Source: a virus. Taken from it: DNA of 39,420 bases. This document shows positions 15,387-22,565 of this stretch, in pieces. Position numbers and translations under genes: made by a program. Location of the stretch: IMG/VR virus record IMGVR_UViG_3300031576_000158, positions 1-39,420 of that record. One strand, written 5' to 3'. Every line of letters begins with the position of its first letter. Position 1 is the stretch's first letter. The notes beneath the pieces were generated by a model that was not told the origin of the DNA, made no database searches, and worked only from the letters and a program-made list of their open reading frames with translations.

Positions 15387-15818
15387 ATGCAAAAAAGCAA
15401 GCTGGCCAGCTTGACCGCAATAGTAGCAATTCTTGCTACTGTGAGCACGTCTAGTCTGGCTTTTGCAGATGAAGAAGATAGCATAACACAGACTTTCTTC
15501 GAGCGAGCAGTTGCTGAGGGCGCAGGAGTCGCAGCAGCATCTGGCTTTATGGCTGGCGCCATAATGCCTTTGATCTTCGTTCTTGGAAAGTTTGTCAAGG
15601 CTGCACTCGCAGGGCAAAAAACAGAATCATGGGACTGGTCACAGTTTCTGATAACTATTGCATCTGGAACCGGAGTCGGCTATGTAGGATACATCTTAGG
15701 TCTGCCAATAGAGGCAACTGCAGCAGGGGTTTTCCCTTGGTTGCTGTTCTACATCAAGGTCATACATCCAATCATCCGCAACGCAACCATGAAGAAAAAG
15801 GGAGCATCTACTTCCTAA
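15387..15818 (+). CDS. exported multi-span membrane protein (143 aa)
   Basis: Residues 1-27 form a signal peptide (basic start, hydrophobic core LTAIVAILATV, likely cleavage after SLAFA before DEED). Three further hydrophobic segments follow (about 48-70, 83-105, 107-126), with a basic end (MKKKGASTS). The shape resembles small pilin-like or pore-forming membrane proteins. It has its own TATA box and is monocistronic by position. Function unknown; envelope association is the only safe inference. Confidence 0.6.
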   Translation: MQKSKLASLTAIVAILATVSTSSLAFADEEDSITQTFFERAVAEGAGVAAASGFMAGAIMPLIFVLGKFVKAALAGQKTESWDWSQFLITIASGTGVGYVGYILGLPIEATAAGVFPWLLFYIKVIHPIIRNATMKKKGASTS

Positions 15819-15834
15819 TAAGTATCAGCAAGCC

Positions 15835-15840
15835 TTTTTA
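15835..15840 (+). promoter_or_regulatory. TATA box for gene at 15864
   Basis: ttttta, 24-29 bases before the ATG at 15864; no SD, so a leaderless start is likely. Confidence 0.55.
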
Positions 15841-15863
15841 GCTGATACCCCTTTCATCTTTTT

Positions 15864-16184
15864 ATGGTCGATGAACTTCTGACAGTGATTGCTGTCTGTT
15901 CTGCCATCGCTGGGGCGATTGGCTCTGACCTAGAAGAATATTGGTTTAATCCTGGAAAGTTTGACAGAGTCAAGTTTGCAAGGGCTGTATGTTTATCAAT
16001 CATCCTGTCATTTGGGCTTGTTAATATTGAAATGCTCACTGATGCAGTAATGCGAATAGGATACGCAGGACTGGTTCTCATGTATGTGCCTATTGGCTAT
16101 GGAATAGACAAGGGAAGAAGAGACAAGGTGGACAGAAGCCAAGTCCTGCCAGACCTCATCCCAGAGGAACTGGATGAAAAATAA
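15864..16184 (+). CDS. membrane protein (106 aa)
   Basis: Three hydrophobic segments (about 5-21, 40-58 and 63-80) with a charged loop between the first two (LEEYWFNPGKFDRVKFAR) and a charged C-terminal tail of 26 residues. The leaderless ATG follows the TATA at 15835. The next gene starts 11 bases before its stop. The general shape fits a holin or other small membrane protein; no family recognised. Confidence 0.6.
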   Translation: MVDELLTVIAVCSAIAGAIGSDLEEYWFNPGKFDRVKFARAVCLSIILSFGLVNIEMLTDAVMRIGYAGLVLMYVPIGYGIDKGRRDKVDRSQVLPDLIPEELDEK

Positions 16185-16386
16185 GGCAAAGTTCATACTG
16201 GCTGTCCTGACCATCCTTCTTGGAAGCGGAGCCACAATCTTTGTGTACAATTACACCGTGAACATATCCAATACCAATATAGAAAATGACGATCTTCTCG
16301 AAAAGGCAAAGCAGGCGTGCAAGTTGGAGCAGGTGCCCGAAAAATACAAGGATCTTTGCAACATAGTGGACATTCTGGAACCATAA
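16174..16386 (+). CDS. membrane-anchored small protein (70 aa)
   Basis: A basic N-terminus plus one hydrophobic segment (about 7-26) forms a signal anchor. The outer part has two Cys (QACKLEQ and DLCNIVD) in a helical stretch that could be disulfide-bonded. It overlaps the preceding membrane gene by 11 bases, so the pair is probably co-translated. Confidence 0.55.
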   Translation: MKNKAKFILAVLTILLGSGATIFVYNYTVNISNTNIENDDLLEKAKQACKLEQVPEKYKDLCNIVDILEP

Positions 16387-16390
16387 GCGA

Positions 16391-16403
16391 TATTCTTTTC
16401 TAA
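16391..16403 (+). promoter_or_regulatory. TATA-like box for gene at 16424
   Basis: tattcttttctaa lies 21-33 bases before the GTG at 16424. This supports the GTG as a leaderless start. Confidence 0.45.
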
Positions 16404-16423
16404 TAGTACAAACCACCAAGAAC

Positions 16424-16735
16424 GTGGGACGGATAAATCCAAAAACTGGACAGCCTTATCGCAAAGGAGCTACAAGCCCAATCCATGACGAGCAATACAC
16501 GGTCACGATAATTGATGCCATCAGAGCAATTAATGCAGATCCTGACCTGCAAACTGACGATGTTGCCAAGGCAAATCTTATCAAAAAGATTTTTGCTTTT
16601 AAAGGCCAAGCCTTGACAGACTATCTTAACCAGATCTACAAGCGGGCTTATGGAGTCGATGCAAACACCACAACGCCCCTTGCAAAATGGGCGCAGGAAA
16701 TAGCCGAGCGAAGAAACAGAGAAAAACTGCGCTGA
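16424..16735 (+). CDS. hypothetical basic helical protein (103 aa)
   Basis: GTG start at leaderless distance from a TATA box. The N-terminal ~25 residues are basic and Gly/Pro-rich (GRINPKTGQPYRKG). The rest is helical, including TIIDAIRAINADPDLQ and ANLIKKIFAFKG, ending in a basic helix (EIAERRNREKLR). Such a small all-helical basic protein could bind DNA; no family recognised. The next gene begins after one base. Confidence 0.55.
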   Translation: MGRINPKTGQPYRKGATSPIHDEQYTVTIIDAIRAINADPDLQTDDVAKANLIKKIFAFKGQALTDYLNQIYKRAYGVDANTTTPLAKWAQEIAERRNREKLR

Positions 16736-16736
16736 A

Positions 16737-16928
16737 ATGAAGCGTTGCGCCAAGTGTGGTCACAGGATCAAGCTTGTAAATGGAAGGTGGTTTCATAATT
16801 TTAGATGGATTCCATCTAGCACCCAGAAATGGCAAGATGATTTAAGGCTAAAGTGTGGTGAGCCAGTCAGAATTGAGGGAATCCTCAGACCGAATCCTTG
16901 TGGGTGTCTGACTCCTGAGAGAGGCTGA
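16737..16928 (+). CDS. zinc-binding small protein (63 aa)
   Basis: CAKCGHR at residues 4-10, a single Cys at about 40 (LKCGEP), and CGC near the end (NPCGCLTPERG) provide a potential four-Cys zinc site. It is basic and Trp-rich. It is the last gene of the plus-strand late block; the gene-free nested repeat region begins after its stop. Confidence 0.6.
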   Translation: MKRCAKCGHRIKLVNGRWFHNFRWIPSSTQKWQDDLRLKCGEPVRIEGILRPNPCGCLTPERG

Positions 16929-17020
16929 TTATTCGCTTTCTGAGTCCAGGATAAAGATAATCCAAAAGCTCCTCGGTCCTTTTGGTATCTGGTGGCTCAT
17001 CTCTTGAGTCCAAGATTAAT

Positions 17021-17249
17021 CATTTCCACTCTAGGCATAAAAAAGATTTTGATGTCTGGATTTCGTGCCTAAAACCCACACACCAATAGTGAACGACAAA
17101 CTGATAGAAAAATAATTTTTTTAATATTGATATGATAGATATGATAAATATTATTTTCCTTATTTGTTCACATAGGAAATGATGGTGTGTGGGTTTTGTG
17201 CCTAAAATTCAACAGACTGGCAGTTCTGTTTATGCCTAGAGTGGAAATG
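17021..17249. repeat. nested inverted-repeat element with AT-rich core (candidate origin)
   Basis: The gene-free stretch 16929-17358 holds a symmetric structure centred near 17134. Outer arms of 21 bp (17021-17041 and 17229-17249) are perfect inverted repeats. Middle arms of 15 bp (17071-17085, aaaacccacacacca, and 17183-17197) are also perfect. Inner GTGAAC/GTTCAC (17089-17094, 17166-17171) and AAAATAAT/ATTATTTT (17109-17116, 17150-17157) nest inside. The core is almost pure A/T and contains a tandem GATATGATA pair (17129-17146). TGCCTA occurs four times, and GGAAATG (or its complement) three times. Two direct copies of a 15-mer tgagtccaRgatWaa (16941-16955, 17005-17019) flank it on the left. 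This fits an archaeal-type replication origin (inverted recognition boxes around an unwinding element), or a partition or recombination site. It lies between convergent gene blocks. Confidence 0.7.
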
Positions 17250-17358
17250 CCAGAACAAAAGAGCGGTAGTCCTTTTAATCATAAAAGCCCTTTTCATCTT
17301 GGGTGGGGATGCTGGAAGATCTACTGCTCGCAACCAGTATGTGAACCAGCGGAACCAC

Positions 17359-17616
17359 CTAAAAAAACTCAGAAATAAGCCTATTTTCTGTATATTTTTC
17401 AATTGCACAGTCTATGCAATAGAATTTGAGCAGTCCGCCAATCCCTCTATTTGCCCTTCTGGAATCCTCATACCATGCCTTGTGGCATTTTTTACAGATT
17501 CGCTTATGGCTCCTGAACTCCTGGAGAATTTTTCCCTCTGTCGTGAGTTTCTTGCCAGGTAAAAAAGATAGAAAATCGCCAGTAATCTTGGATTTTTGCA
17601 GACAGAAGTAAGGCAT
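17359..17616 (-). CDS. zinc-finger protein (85 aa)
   Basis: A four-Cys site is formed by CKKC (about residues 41-44) and CIDC (about 67-70), separated by a basic loop (RRANRGIGG). It has its own minus-strand TATA box (17638-17648) at leaderless distance from the ATG at 17616, which supports it as a real gene although it lies in a sparse region. Its last codons and stop form a run of seven T on the minus strand, a probable archaeal oligo-T terminator. It is the last gene of the minus-strand block, beside the nested repeat element, so a role at that element is possible but unproven. Confidence 0.6.
   Translation of the reverse strand: MPYFCLQKSKITGDFLSFLPGKKLTTEGKILQEFRSHKRICKKCHKAWYEDSRRANRGIGGLLKFYCIDCAIEKYTENRLISEFF
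17361..17367 (-). terminator. oligo-T terminator of minus-strand block
   Basis: Seven consecutive A on the plus strand give T7 in the minus-strand transcript exactly at the end of the zinc-finger gene. Archaeal RNA polymerases stop at such oligo-T runs without a hairpin. Confidence 0.5.
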
Positions 17617-17637
17617 TGGAAAGGGTATGTCGCTTTA

Positions 17638-17648
17638 GTTTTAAAATC
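17638..17648 (-). promoter_or_regulatory. minus-strand TATA box for gene starting at 17616
   Basis: On the minus strand agattttaaaact lies centred about 26 bases before the ATG at 17616, giving a leaderless transcript separate from the helicase operon. Confidence 0.5.
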
Positions 17649-17661
17649 TGGATAGCTTGCA

Positions 17662-19644
17662 CTATTTGACCAAGCCTAGCATGGAAAGGTCGGCTTTGTA
17701 CTGCCCGAACTTTGTGCCCTTGGTTATCAGTTTCAACTCTGCCAGCTTGGGAAAGCTGATCTTACTCATGGCGGAAGCATTGGCATAGCCCAAAAGAACC
17801 GCAAGTCCCTCCCTTGTGAACTCTTGGCCTTCCCTCTGGAATAATAAAACCACAACAGCCCGCTCTCCCTTGGTGAGCGCCGCCATCTTTTTTTGAATTC
17901 CTGGAAGTGAAAGAACTGGATGATTTTTGATAAAGTCATAATGTTCGGTTTTTTCAATTGGAGTTGTAGTCGCTGGCATGACTTCGTTTATTGTTCGGAT
18001 TCGCCTCGTGGCTGGTTCTGTTCTGGCTGCTTGTATTACCTTTTCACTTATTCCCTCCCTATGAAGCACTATCTTGAAGCCCTTATCCATGACCCCAAAG
18101 AGGCGCTTGTGATCAGTCTGATACTCCGAAAGGGTCATGATTATGTGTCCCTCACCATTGGTGTTTTTTCCATGGAGGAGTCTTGTGAATCTCTGGAGTT
18201 CCTGCCTGCGGGAACCAAAAAGCCAGGAAACTTCGATCACCCTTTCAATGTCTGGAAGACTTACGCCCTCATCCCCTACCCTAGAAACGACGGCAACTGG
18301 CGAGTCTTGGATTGTGTTGAGTCTCTGCTTTGTGTCACCAAAGACATGCGGGATATCAAAACGTTTGGAGATTAGCTTTCCCATCTCGATAGAGTCGGAA
18401 AAGATTATGGTCTTCCTTTCTTCCTGCAGCAAGCCTTCCAGTCTTTTTATCCGATCGGTTTCGCTTTTCACAATCCAGACGTTCAGGGTGGGATTCTGGA
18501 TTATTCCCAGTTTCTTGAAAGTTTCCCAGCTTAGCCCCACTGGCCAGCCAGTGAGTGCAAAGATGTACTCTTCCCTCTGGTCTTCTCTTTGGGGGGTTGC
18601 TGAAAGCCCGATGGTGTACTTTCGTTTCAGAACTGCAAGCTTGGAGAACTCATTTGATGGCAGATGATGAACTTCATCAACTATTAAAAGTGACAACTCA
18701 CGGGAATGGAAGTACTTTGTAGCAGATTGGTATGTCGTGACTACAACATCAATATCTCCAGCATCGAGATCCCTAAACACTTTTTTTCTCTGGGTCTCTG
18801 TTTGCCACCATCCAATCTTTAGATCAGTGTAAAGCTCCAAGCGTTCAACCCATTGTTCAACTAATAACTTTGATGGAACTGCAATCAAATGCGGACCATG
18901 CAAATGGGTAACTGCGTATATACCGAGGTATGTCTTACCAGTGGATGGCGGGAAAAATGCCCCAATATTGGAATATTTGGCAAACTCCTCCCATGCCTGC
19001 GCCTGATAATCACGGAGTTCAAAATCGCATTTTCGTTCCACCAAGTCGTCACGGTTCAGAGGCTTGGGGACAAAAGGCAGGATGCCGTCCTTGATCAGGT
19101 TAGCGAGAAACTCAAAGTGGCGGGTGTGGTCAATGAGAAGCCTGCCGTCCTTTTCCTGCCTCTTGATGAATGCCTTGTACTTGTCCTTTGCCTTTGAAAC
19201 CTCGGAGCCAACAAGATACTCGCCGTCAAGATAGACATCCAGCGGGTCGGGAAACTTTAGCTCTTTTTTCAGAGCCTCGGGAAGTTCGCCCAGCCAGTCG
19301 ACGTAGCGGTTCACCAGGAATATGTTAAAGGACGGCGTGGTCTTTTCAAGCCAGCCAAACTGCGCATCGATGAACTTTGGGATGACAAGATAGTACTCGC
19401 CCTCTCTTTTTCCTGGAGTGATACAGTACGGATACTTGAAAAAATTGTTTAGCTCATCCTTGTCAAGTTTGGAAGACTTGATGGAGAGGGCATATTTTGT
19501 GATCTCGTTTGTCGCCCACTCCCTTAGCTCGTTGGAGCCCTCTGCCAAGCTCTTGAATTCTTGGAGAGATTCGGTTGCTTTGTCAAGCGAATGGCTGAGT
19601 CGCTCCATTTTCAATGCAAAAGATAGATCCTTGGTTTCTGTCAT
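17662..19644 (-). CDS. SF2 DNA helicase, XPB/RAD25-like
   Basis: 660 residues. Residues 1-200 are an unassigned N-terminal region with possible DNA-recognition role. The helicase core carries motif I PPSTGKT (about 232-238), motif II DEVHH (323-327), motif III SAT (348-350), and motif VI QELQRFTRLLHG (481-492). The opening ELRDYQAQAWEEF (about 209) is the Q-like motif of the XPB group. Residues about 585-660 look like a winged-helix domain. Family members unwind DNA 3' to 5' in repair, restart or replication. It is the largest gene of the minus-strand block with PolX and a nuclease, and is coupled to the upstream gene by ATGA (19641). It may be the virus's own replicative or recombination helicase, since no MCM or other helicase is seen. 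Confidence 0.85.
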   Translation of the reverse strand: MTETKDLSFALKMERLSHSLDKATESLQEFKSLAEGSNELREWATNEITKYALSIKSSKLDKDELNNFFKYPYCITPGKREGEYYLVIPKFIDAQFGWLEKTTPSFNIFLVNRYVDWLGELPEALKKELKFPDPLDVYLDGEYLVGSEVSKAKDKYKAFIKRQEKDGRLLIDHTRHFEFLANLIKDGILPFVPKPLNRDDLVERKCDFELRDYQAQAWEEFAKYSNIGAFFPPSTGKTYLGIYAVTHLHGPHLIAVPSKLLVEQWVERLELYTDLKIGWWQTETQRKKVFRDLDAGDIDVVVTTYQSATKYFHSRELSLLIVDEVHHLPSNEFSKLAVLKRKYTIGLSATPQREDQREEYIFALTGWPVGLSWETFKKLGIIQNPTLNVWIVKSETDRIKRLEGLLQEERKTIIFSDSIEMGKLISKRFDIPHVFGDTKQRLNTIQDSPVAVVSRVGDEGVSLPDIERVIEVSWLFGSRRQELQRFTRLLHGKNTNGEGHIIMTLSEYQTDHKRLFGVMDKGFKIVLHREGISEKVIQAARTEPATRRIRTINEVMPATTTPIEKTEHYDFIKNHPVLSLPGIQKKMAALTKGERAVVVLLFQREGQEFTREGLAVLLGYANASAMSKISFPKLAELKLITKGTKFGQYKADLSMLGLVK

Positions 19645-20042
19645 TCTGTCAAACTCTTTCTATGACCTTTTATTTCTGGGTGTAATAATCTATACCGGTT
19701 CCGTTCTTTGATGGCTTTTAATTTTCTAGTGTCTGGAGGCACCAAGCCAGATTCTAGCAGAATCCTCATCTTGGTTCTCTGGTCAAGGTCAGCCCTTTCA
19801 AGCTGTAACTCGGTTTCATCTTCTGGTGCTGGCAAGATCTCAATCTCCATGGGAGTCGTAGTCCCATGTCTTCTTGCTTGGTAGAGATGCAAGCCACGAC
19901 CTTTTGTACTGTTATACACTACTTGCCCAGAGAGATTCTCAAAAATTATTTTATTCGTATGAATTTCAGAATGACCATTACTCAGACATATTGGCTTTCC
20001 AGTACTGACAAGATATCGATGATAGTATATCGCTAGTTTCAA
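19641..20042 (-). CDS. hypothetical protein between helicase and PolX (133 aa)
   Basis: Overlaps both neighbours by four bases (ATGA), so it is translationally coupled to PolX upstream and helicase downstream. N-terminal part beta-rich (KLAIYYHRYLVSTGKPICL), C-terminal part acidic then strongly basic and helical (RKLKAIKERNRYRLLHPEIKG). No Cys motif. An accessory factor of helicase or PolX is the simplest guess. Confidence 0.6.
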   Translation of the reverse strand: MKLAIYYHRYLVSTGKPICLSNGHSEIHTNKIIFENLSGQVVYNSTKGRGLHLYQARRHGTTTPMEIEILPAPEDETELQLERADLDQRTKMRILLESGLVPPDTRKLKAIKERNRYRLLHPEIKGHRKSLTE

Positions 20043-20584
20043 TTCCTATCCTCTGGTTTTGGAACCCTTCCCAACAAAGTGAACAGGATCATCTCTTCGG
20101 TGTTTACTACCATCGTCTTTGGATTGTCCTGCCCGTCAACATACCACAAGCCGTCACCGCTTGCAAATAACTTCATGCCTTTACCCCGTGCCATTGTGGT
20201 CAGTCTGATATTGTGGTCCTTGGAACCAGTTCTAATCAGTAGCAGAGTCTCATACGTTTCATCGTTTGCCAGGTAAATGTCTATGATGCAATCACTGTAC
20301 TTGAACCGCTTTATCTTGTCACCGAGGGCAAAACGCTCCACCAGATGCTTGTTCCTTTCCTTTGCAAGCTGTGCGCCCTCCTTGTCAATTTCAAGGATTG
20401 CATCGTCTAGGCTCTTCTCTCCAAACTTGTAATCGGATTCTTTTATCCTTATTCCAACAAAGTCGATGTCAGTGACTTCTTCCCTTTTTCGGCGAACCGA
20501 ACCTGCTACTGTGAGAACCCTGAAATGGTGCCCCAGAATGCCGTGAATCTCGGAGGCTATTTTTTCTGCTTCTTGGAGTTTCAT
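20039..20584 (-). CDS. minimal family X DNA polymerase / nucleotidyltransferase
   Basis: 181 residues. VAGSVRRKREEVTDIDFVG (about 26-44) is the PolX palm signature: GS at 28-29 and metal-binding Asp39 and Asp41. DCIIDIYLA gives the third catalytic Asp (about 102). The C-terminal pattern LLIRTGSKDHNIRLTTMA, then a Gly-rich turn, then TEEMILFTLLGRVPKPEDRN, matches the thumb end of cellular PolX. The 8-kDa lyase domain and PHP domain are absent, leaving a size like the 174-aa PolX of African swine fever virus. Likely roles are gap filling in repair, or nucleotide addition. Coupled by ATGA on both sides within the helicase-nuclease block. Confidence 0.8.
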   Translation of the reverse strand: MKLQEAEKIASEIHGILGHHFRVLTVAGSVRRKREEVTDIDFVGIRIKESDYKFGEKSLDDAILEIDKEGAQLAKERNKHLVERFALGDKIKRFKYSDCIIDIYLANDETYETLLLIRTGSKDHNIRLTTMARGKGMKLFASGDGLWYVDGQDNPKTMVVNTEEMILFTLLGRVPKPEDRN

Positions 20585-20763
20585 TTTTTAAATCCAAATC
20601 TCCAATTGGGGTTGATAATTAATTGGAAGGATTCATCATCCATGACTGTATGCCAAGGCATCGGGATTTCTTTTAGAATAAATTGGAATTCTTTTGAAAA
20701 ATTATAATCTCTTTTATTGGCAAGATAATTCAACACTTCACCATAAAATTCGTCAAAAGTCAT
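20581..20763 (-). CDS. small hypothetical protein (60 aa)
   Basis: Coupled by four-base overlaps to the C2H2 gene upstream and PolX downstream. The product (MTFDEFYGEVLNYLANKRDY...) is aromatic-rich and appears alpha/beta, without Cys or membrane segment. Function unknown. Confidence 0.55.
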   Translation of the reverse strand: MTFDEFYGEVLNYLANKRDYNFSKEFQFILKEIPMPWHTVMDDESFQLIINPNWRFGFKK

Positions 20764-20867
20764 TTATTTACCATCTCTGGGTCATGCAAAAGTTCATGGA
20801 ACGTCAGACCGACAAGACCATCCCTGTCATCAAAGAATCGCTTCTTGCAGAATTTACATTCAACCAT
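20760..20867 (-). CDS. mini C2H2 zinc-finger protein (35 aa)
   Basis: A 35-codon frame filling the gap between the nuclease and the 60-aa gene: its ATG overlaps the nuclease stop (TAATG) and its TGA overlaps the next ATG. Cys4, Cys7, His24 and His28 form a C-x2-C-x16-H-x3-H pattern, a C2H2 finger with a slightly long loop. The coupling at both ends and the zinc pattern support a real gene. Confidence 0.55.
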   Translation of the reverse strand: MVECKFCKKRFFDDRDGLVGLTFHELLHDPEMVNK

Positions 20868-21307
20868 TAGAGTGGCACTCCATGCTTTCTCTGCCTTAAA
20901 CTTTCAATCTTGACCGAAGTGTAATGATTTACCAAAAACTGCTTTAGTTTTGTCTTCCACTGTTTGTCAGACTCCCAAATTTTCAAGACCTCAAAACCCA
21001 GTTTTTTATAAAATGCATCTCTCTTGCGGTCTCTGGTGTTTGTATAATCAGTGTGCCCCCTGTGCTTCTTTGCCTTGTGGTATCCTGTGTTTGCCTTTGC
21101 CTCTTCTTCATGCTCAATGATTATCTTGTTATGAACATCCACAACGTCAGGACAGAAAAAATCCCCCGTTTCTGGATCTTCGATTTTGGTTTCAAAGTCT
21201 CCCTGATCCCACTTGAATTGATATCCCCATCTGAATTCGTTTTCAAGCCTTCGGCACTCATTTACTATTTTATAGAGAACCATCAGATCGTTATGACCCG
21301 TCTTCAA
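20867..21307 (-). CDS. PD-(D/E)XK-like (Vsr/DUF559-type) endonuclease
   Basis: 146 residues. CPDVVDVHNKIIIEHE (about 52-67) gives Pro-Asp54 followed by Glu65-His-Glu67, matching the PD-(D/E)XK order with a non-Lys third position. Then RDRKRDAFYKKLGFEVLKIW (about 92-111) matches the D-x-x-R...GF-x-V-x-x-W end of Vsr and DUF559 nucleases. Such enzymes nick or cut DNA in repair or mobile elements. It overlaps the previous gene by 17 bases and the C2H2 gene by one. Together with PolX and helicase it suggests a virus repair or recombination set. Confidence 0.7.
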   Translation of the reverse strand: MKTGHNDLMVLYKIVNECRRLENEFRWGYQFKWDQGDFETKIEDPETGDFFCPDVVDVHNKIIIEHEEEAKANTGYHKAKKHRGHTDYTNTRDRKRDAFYKKLGFEVLKIWESDKQWKTKLKQFLVNHYTSVKIESLRQRKHGVPL

Positions 21308-21584
21308 TCACCTCAAAGGTTACAGGCTGTCCATAGGAAGGGCAAAAGTTCAATCTAATCCTGCTACCAGTTTCAGGGTTCGTATACATTTCCAACCCGA
21401 GAACGATTGAATTGGCAAAGGTGCCTCCATCAGAACGCTCACTTACGTATTCCCAGTTATCAAACATCGGGCGACAACAGAACGAATCTGGCTTTAAAAT
21501 TTCATAGTTAGCATAGAACGCTTCAAGTCCTTTGAACTCGCCAAGATTTCTTGGGCATTTTTTCTTTTTTAAATAAAACTTCAT
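21291..21584 (-). CDS. hypothetical protein (97 aa)
   Basis: Basic start (MKFYLKKKKC), a central Cys pair (SFCCRPMFDN) and later single Cys (NFCPSYG), leaving open a metal site. Mostly beta-type with Gly/Asn turns. It overlaps the nuclease gene by 17 bases. Function unknown. Confidence 0.55.
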   Translation of the reverse strand: MKFYLKKKKCPRNLGEFKGLEAFYANYEILKPDSFCCRPMFDNWEYVSERSDGGTFANSIVLGLEMYTNPETGSRIRLNFCPSYGQPVTFEVIEDGS

Positions 21585-21607
21585 TTCTCACTCTCCTTTA
21601 GAATCTG

Positions 21608-21724
21608 TCATGCCTCATGCTTCCAGGAATGTCGCAGTCCGCACTTTGGGCATGGTTTCTTTGGCGTCTTTTCCTCGATTCGTTTTATCACTTCATCCCT
21701 TGATTCAATTTCGGAATATCTCAT
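21608..21724 (-). CDS. small zinc-knuckle protein (38 aa)
   Basis: Coupled to the upstream gene by ATGA at 21721-21724. The N-terminal ~22 residues form a charged helix, followed by CPKCGLRH and a C-terminal His (WKHEA), enough for one zinc site (C-x2-C plus His). Short, but the coupling and motif are convincing. Confidence 0.5.
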   Translation of the reverse strand: MRYSEIESRDEVIKRIEEKTPKKPCPKCGLRHSWKHEA

Positions 21725-22146
21725 TTTGAAACATACTCCTCGATGGCTGACTGCTTTTTGTCCTTTTCCTCATTGAACTCATCATTTTTTGATTTATATT
21801 TTGGGTCTTCTTGGGCGAGTAGCTGGCGTGCCCTTCTTATCGTCTCTGGGTCTGTCGCCTTTATTTTCACTTCTGGAGTCAAGGCATTATACAAGCTAAA
21901 GCCATCGCAGTACTGCCAGTACGCAAAGACCATGTACTTGTTTCGCATTTCTATGAGGTCTGGCAGGTTATCAAAAAGCCATTTTATCTTGTCTTTGGTA
22001 GTATCTAGGGAATCAATATATTTTTGATAATCTGGCGGAATGGAATTGTCGCCGATTGCTTCACGGTATTCAGGGCAGGGACAGTTGAAATTAGAACAGG
22101 CTGGACTTGCTGAAAATCCATGCTCATGTCCACAAATGCAGGTCAT
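21721..22146 (-). CDS. hypothetical protein with Cys/His N-terminus (141 aa)
   Basis: Residues 1-27 hold five Cys and two His (MTCICGHEHGFS, CSNFNCPCPEY), resembling a small metal-binding cluster. The rest is helical and charged with no recognised domain. Coupled by ATGA to both neighbours. Function unknown. Confidence 0.6.
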   Translation of the reverse strand: MTCICGHEHGFSASPACSNFNCPCPEYREAIGDNSIPPDYQKYIDSLDTTKDKIKWLFDNLPDLIEMRNKYMVFAYWQYCDGFSLYNALTPEVKIKATDPETIRRARQLLAQEDPKYKSKNDEFNEEKDKKQSAIEEYVSK

Positions 22147-22565
22147 TTGGCAACGAGTCCATAGAAAATAACGGATGCCATTATTCGTCTTTCCCTTACT
22201 GCTTCCTTGTAATTTTGTGCAAATTGTTCAGGAGTCATGGCGCCCTGCGAAGTTGGAAGGGCTATCTCTTTTTCTGCTACTTTCTTGGCATACTCAAATG
22301 AAAGGTCAATGAGTTTTTTCCTATAATCAAAAAGTTCCTCGGGGCTCATGGTCTTGCGCCCTTCTTTTTTCACTGGCTCGCTTCCACCTTGAGACTTGAA
22401 GCACTCTAGGTCAAAACAGGCTATCCAGTTCTTGTTGGTATCATCGCCTATGTTTTGCATGAAGATATCCTGACCTGCAACTGGAGCCTTTCCACACTTC
22501 TTGCAAGGCCAGAAGGAGCCATCGGTTTTTGCTTTGGCTTTGGTGATAAAGCTAGTCTGGGGCAT
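22143..22565 (-). CDS. zinc-finger protein (140 aa)
   Basis: CKKCGKAP (about residue 21) and CFDLEC (about 50-55) make a four-Cys site enclosing a beta segment (GQDIFMQNIG), followed by a Glu/Lys-rich linker and a C-terminal helical region (about 73-140). Coupled downstream by ATGA; overlaps the upstream small gene by 14 bases. Possibly a nucleic-acid binding regulator of the early block; not assigned to a family. Confidence 0.6.
   Translation of the reverse strand: MPQTSFITKAKAKTDGSFWPCKKCGKAPVAGQDIFMQNIGDDTNKNWIACFDLECFKSQGGSEPVKKEGRKTMSPEELFDYRKKLIDLSFEYAKKVAEKEIALPTSQGAMTPEQFAQNYKEAVRERRIMASVIFYGLVAK

Noticed and set aside
17187-17562. Plus-strand frames in the intergenic region after the nested repeats
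   Set aside because: They overlap the repeat arms or the minus-strand zinc-finger gene and have no promoter at the right distance.
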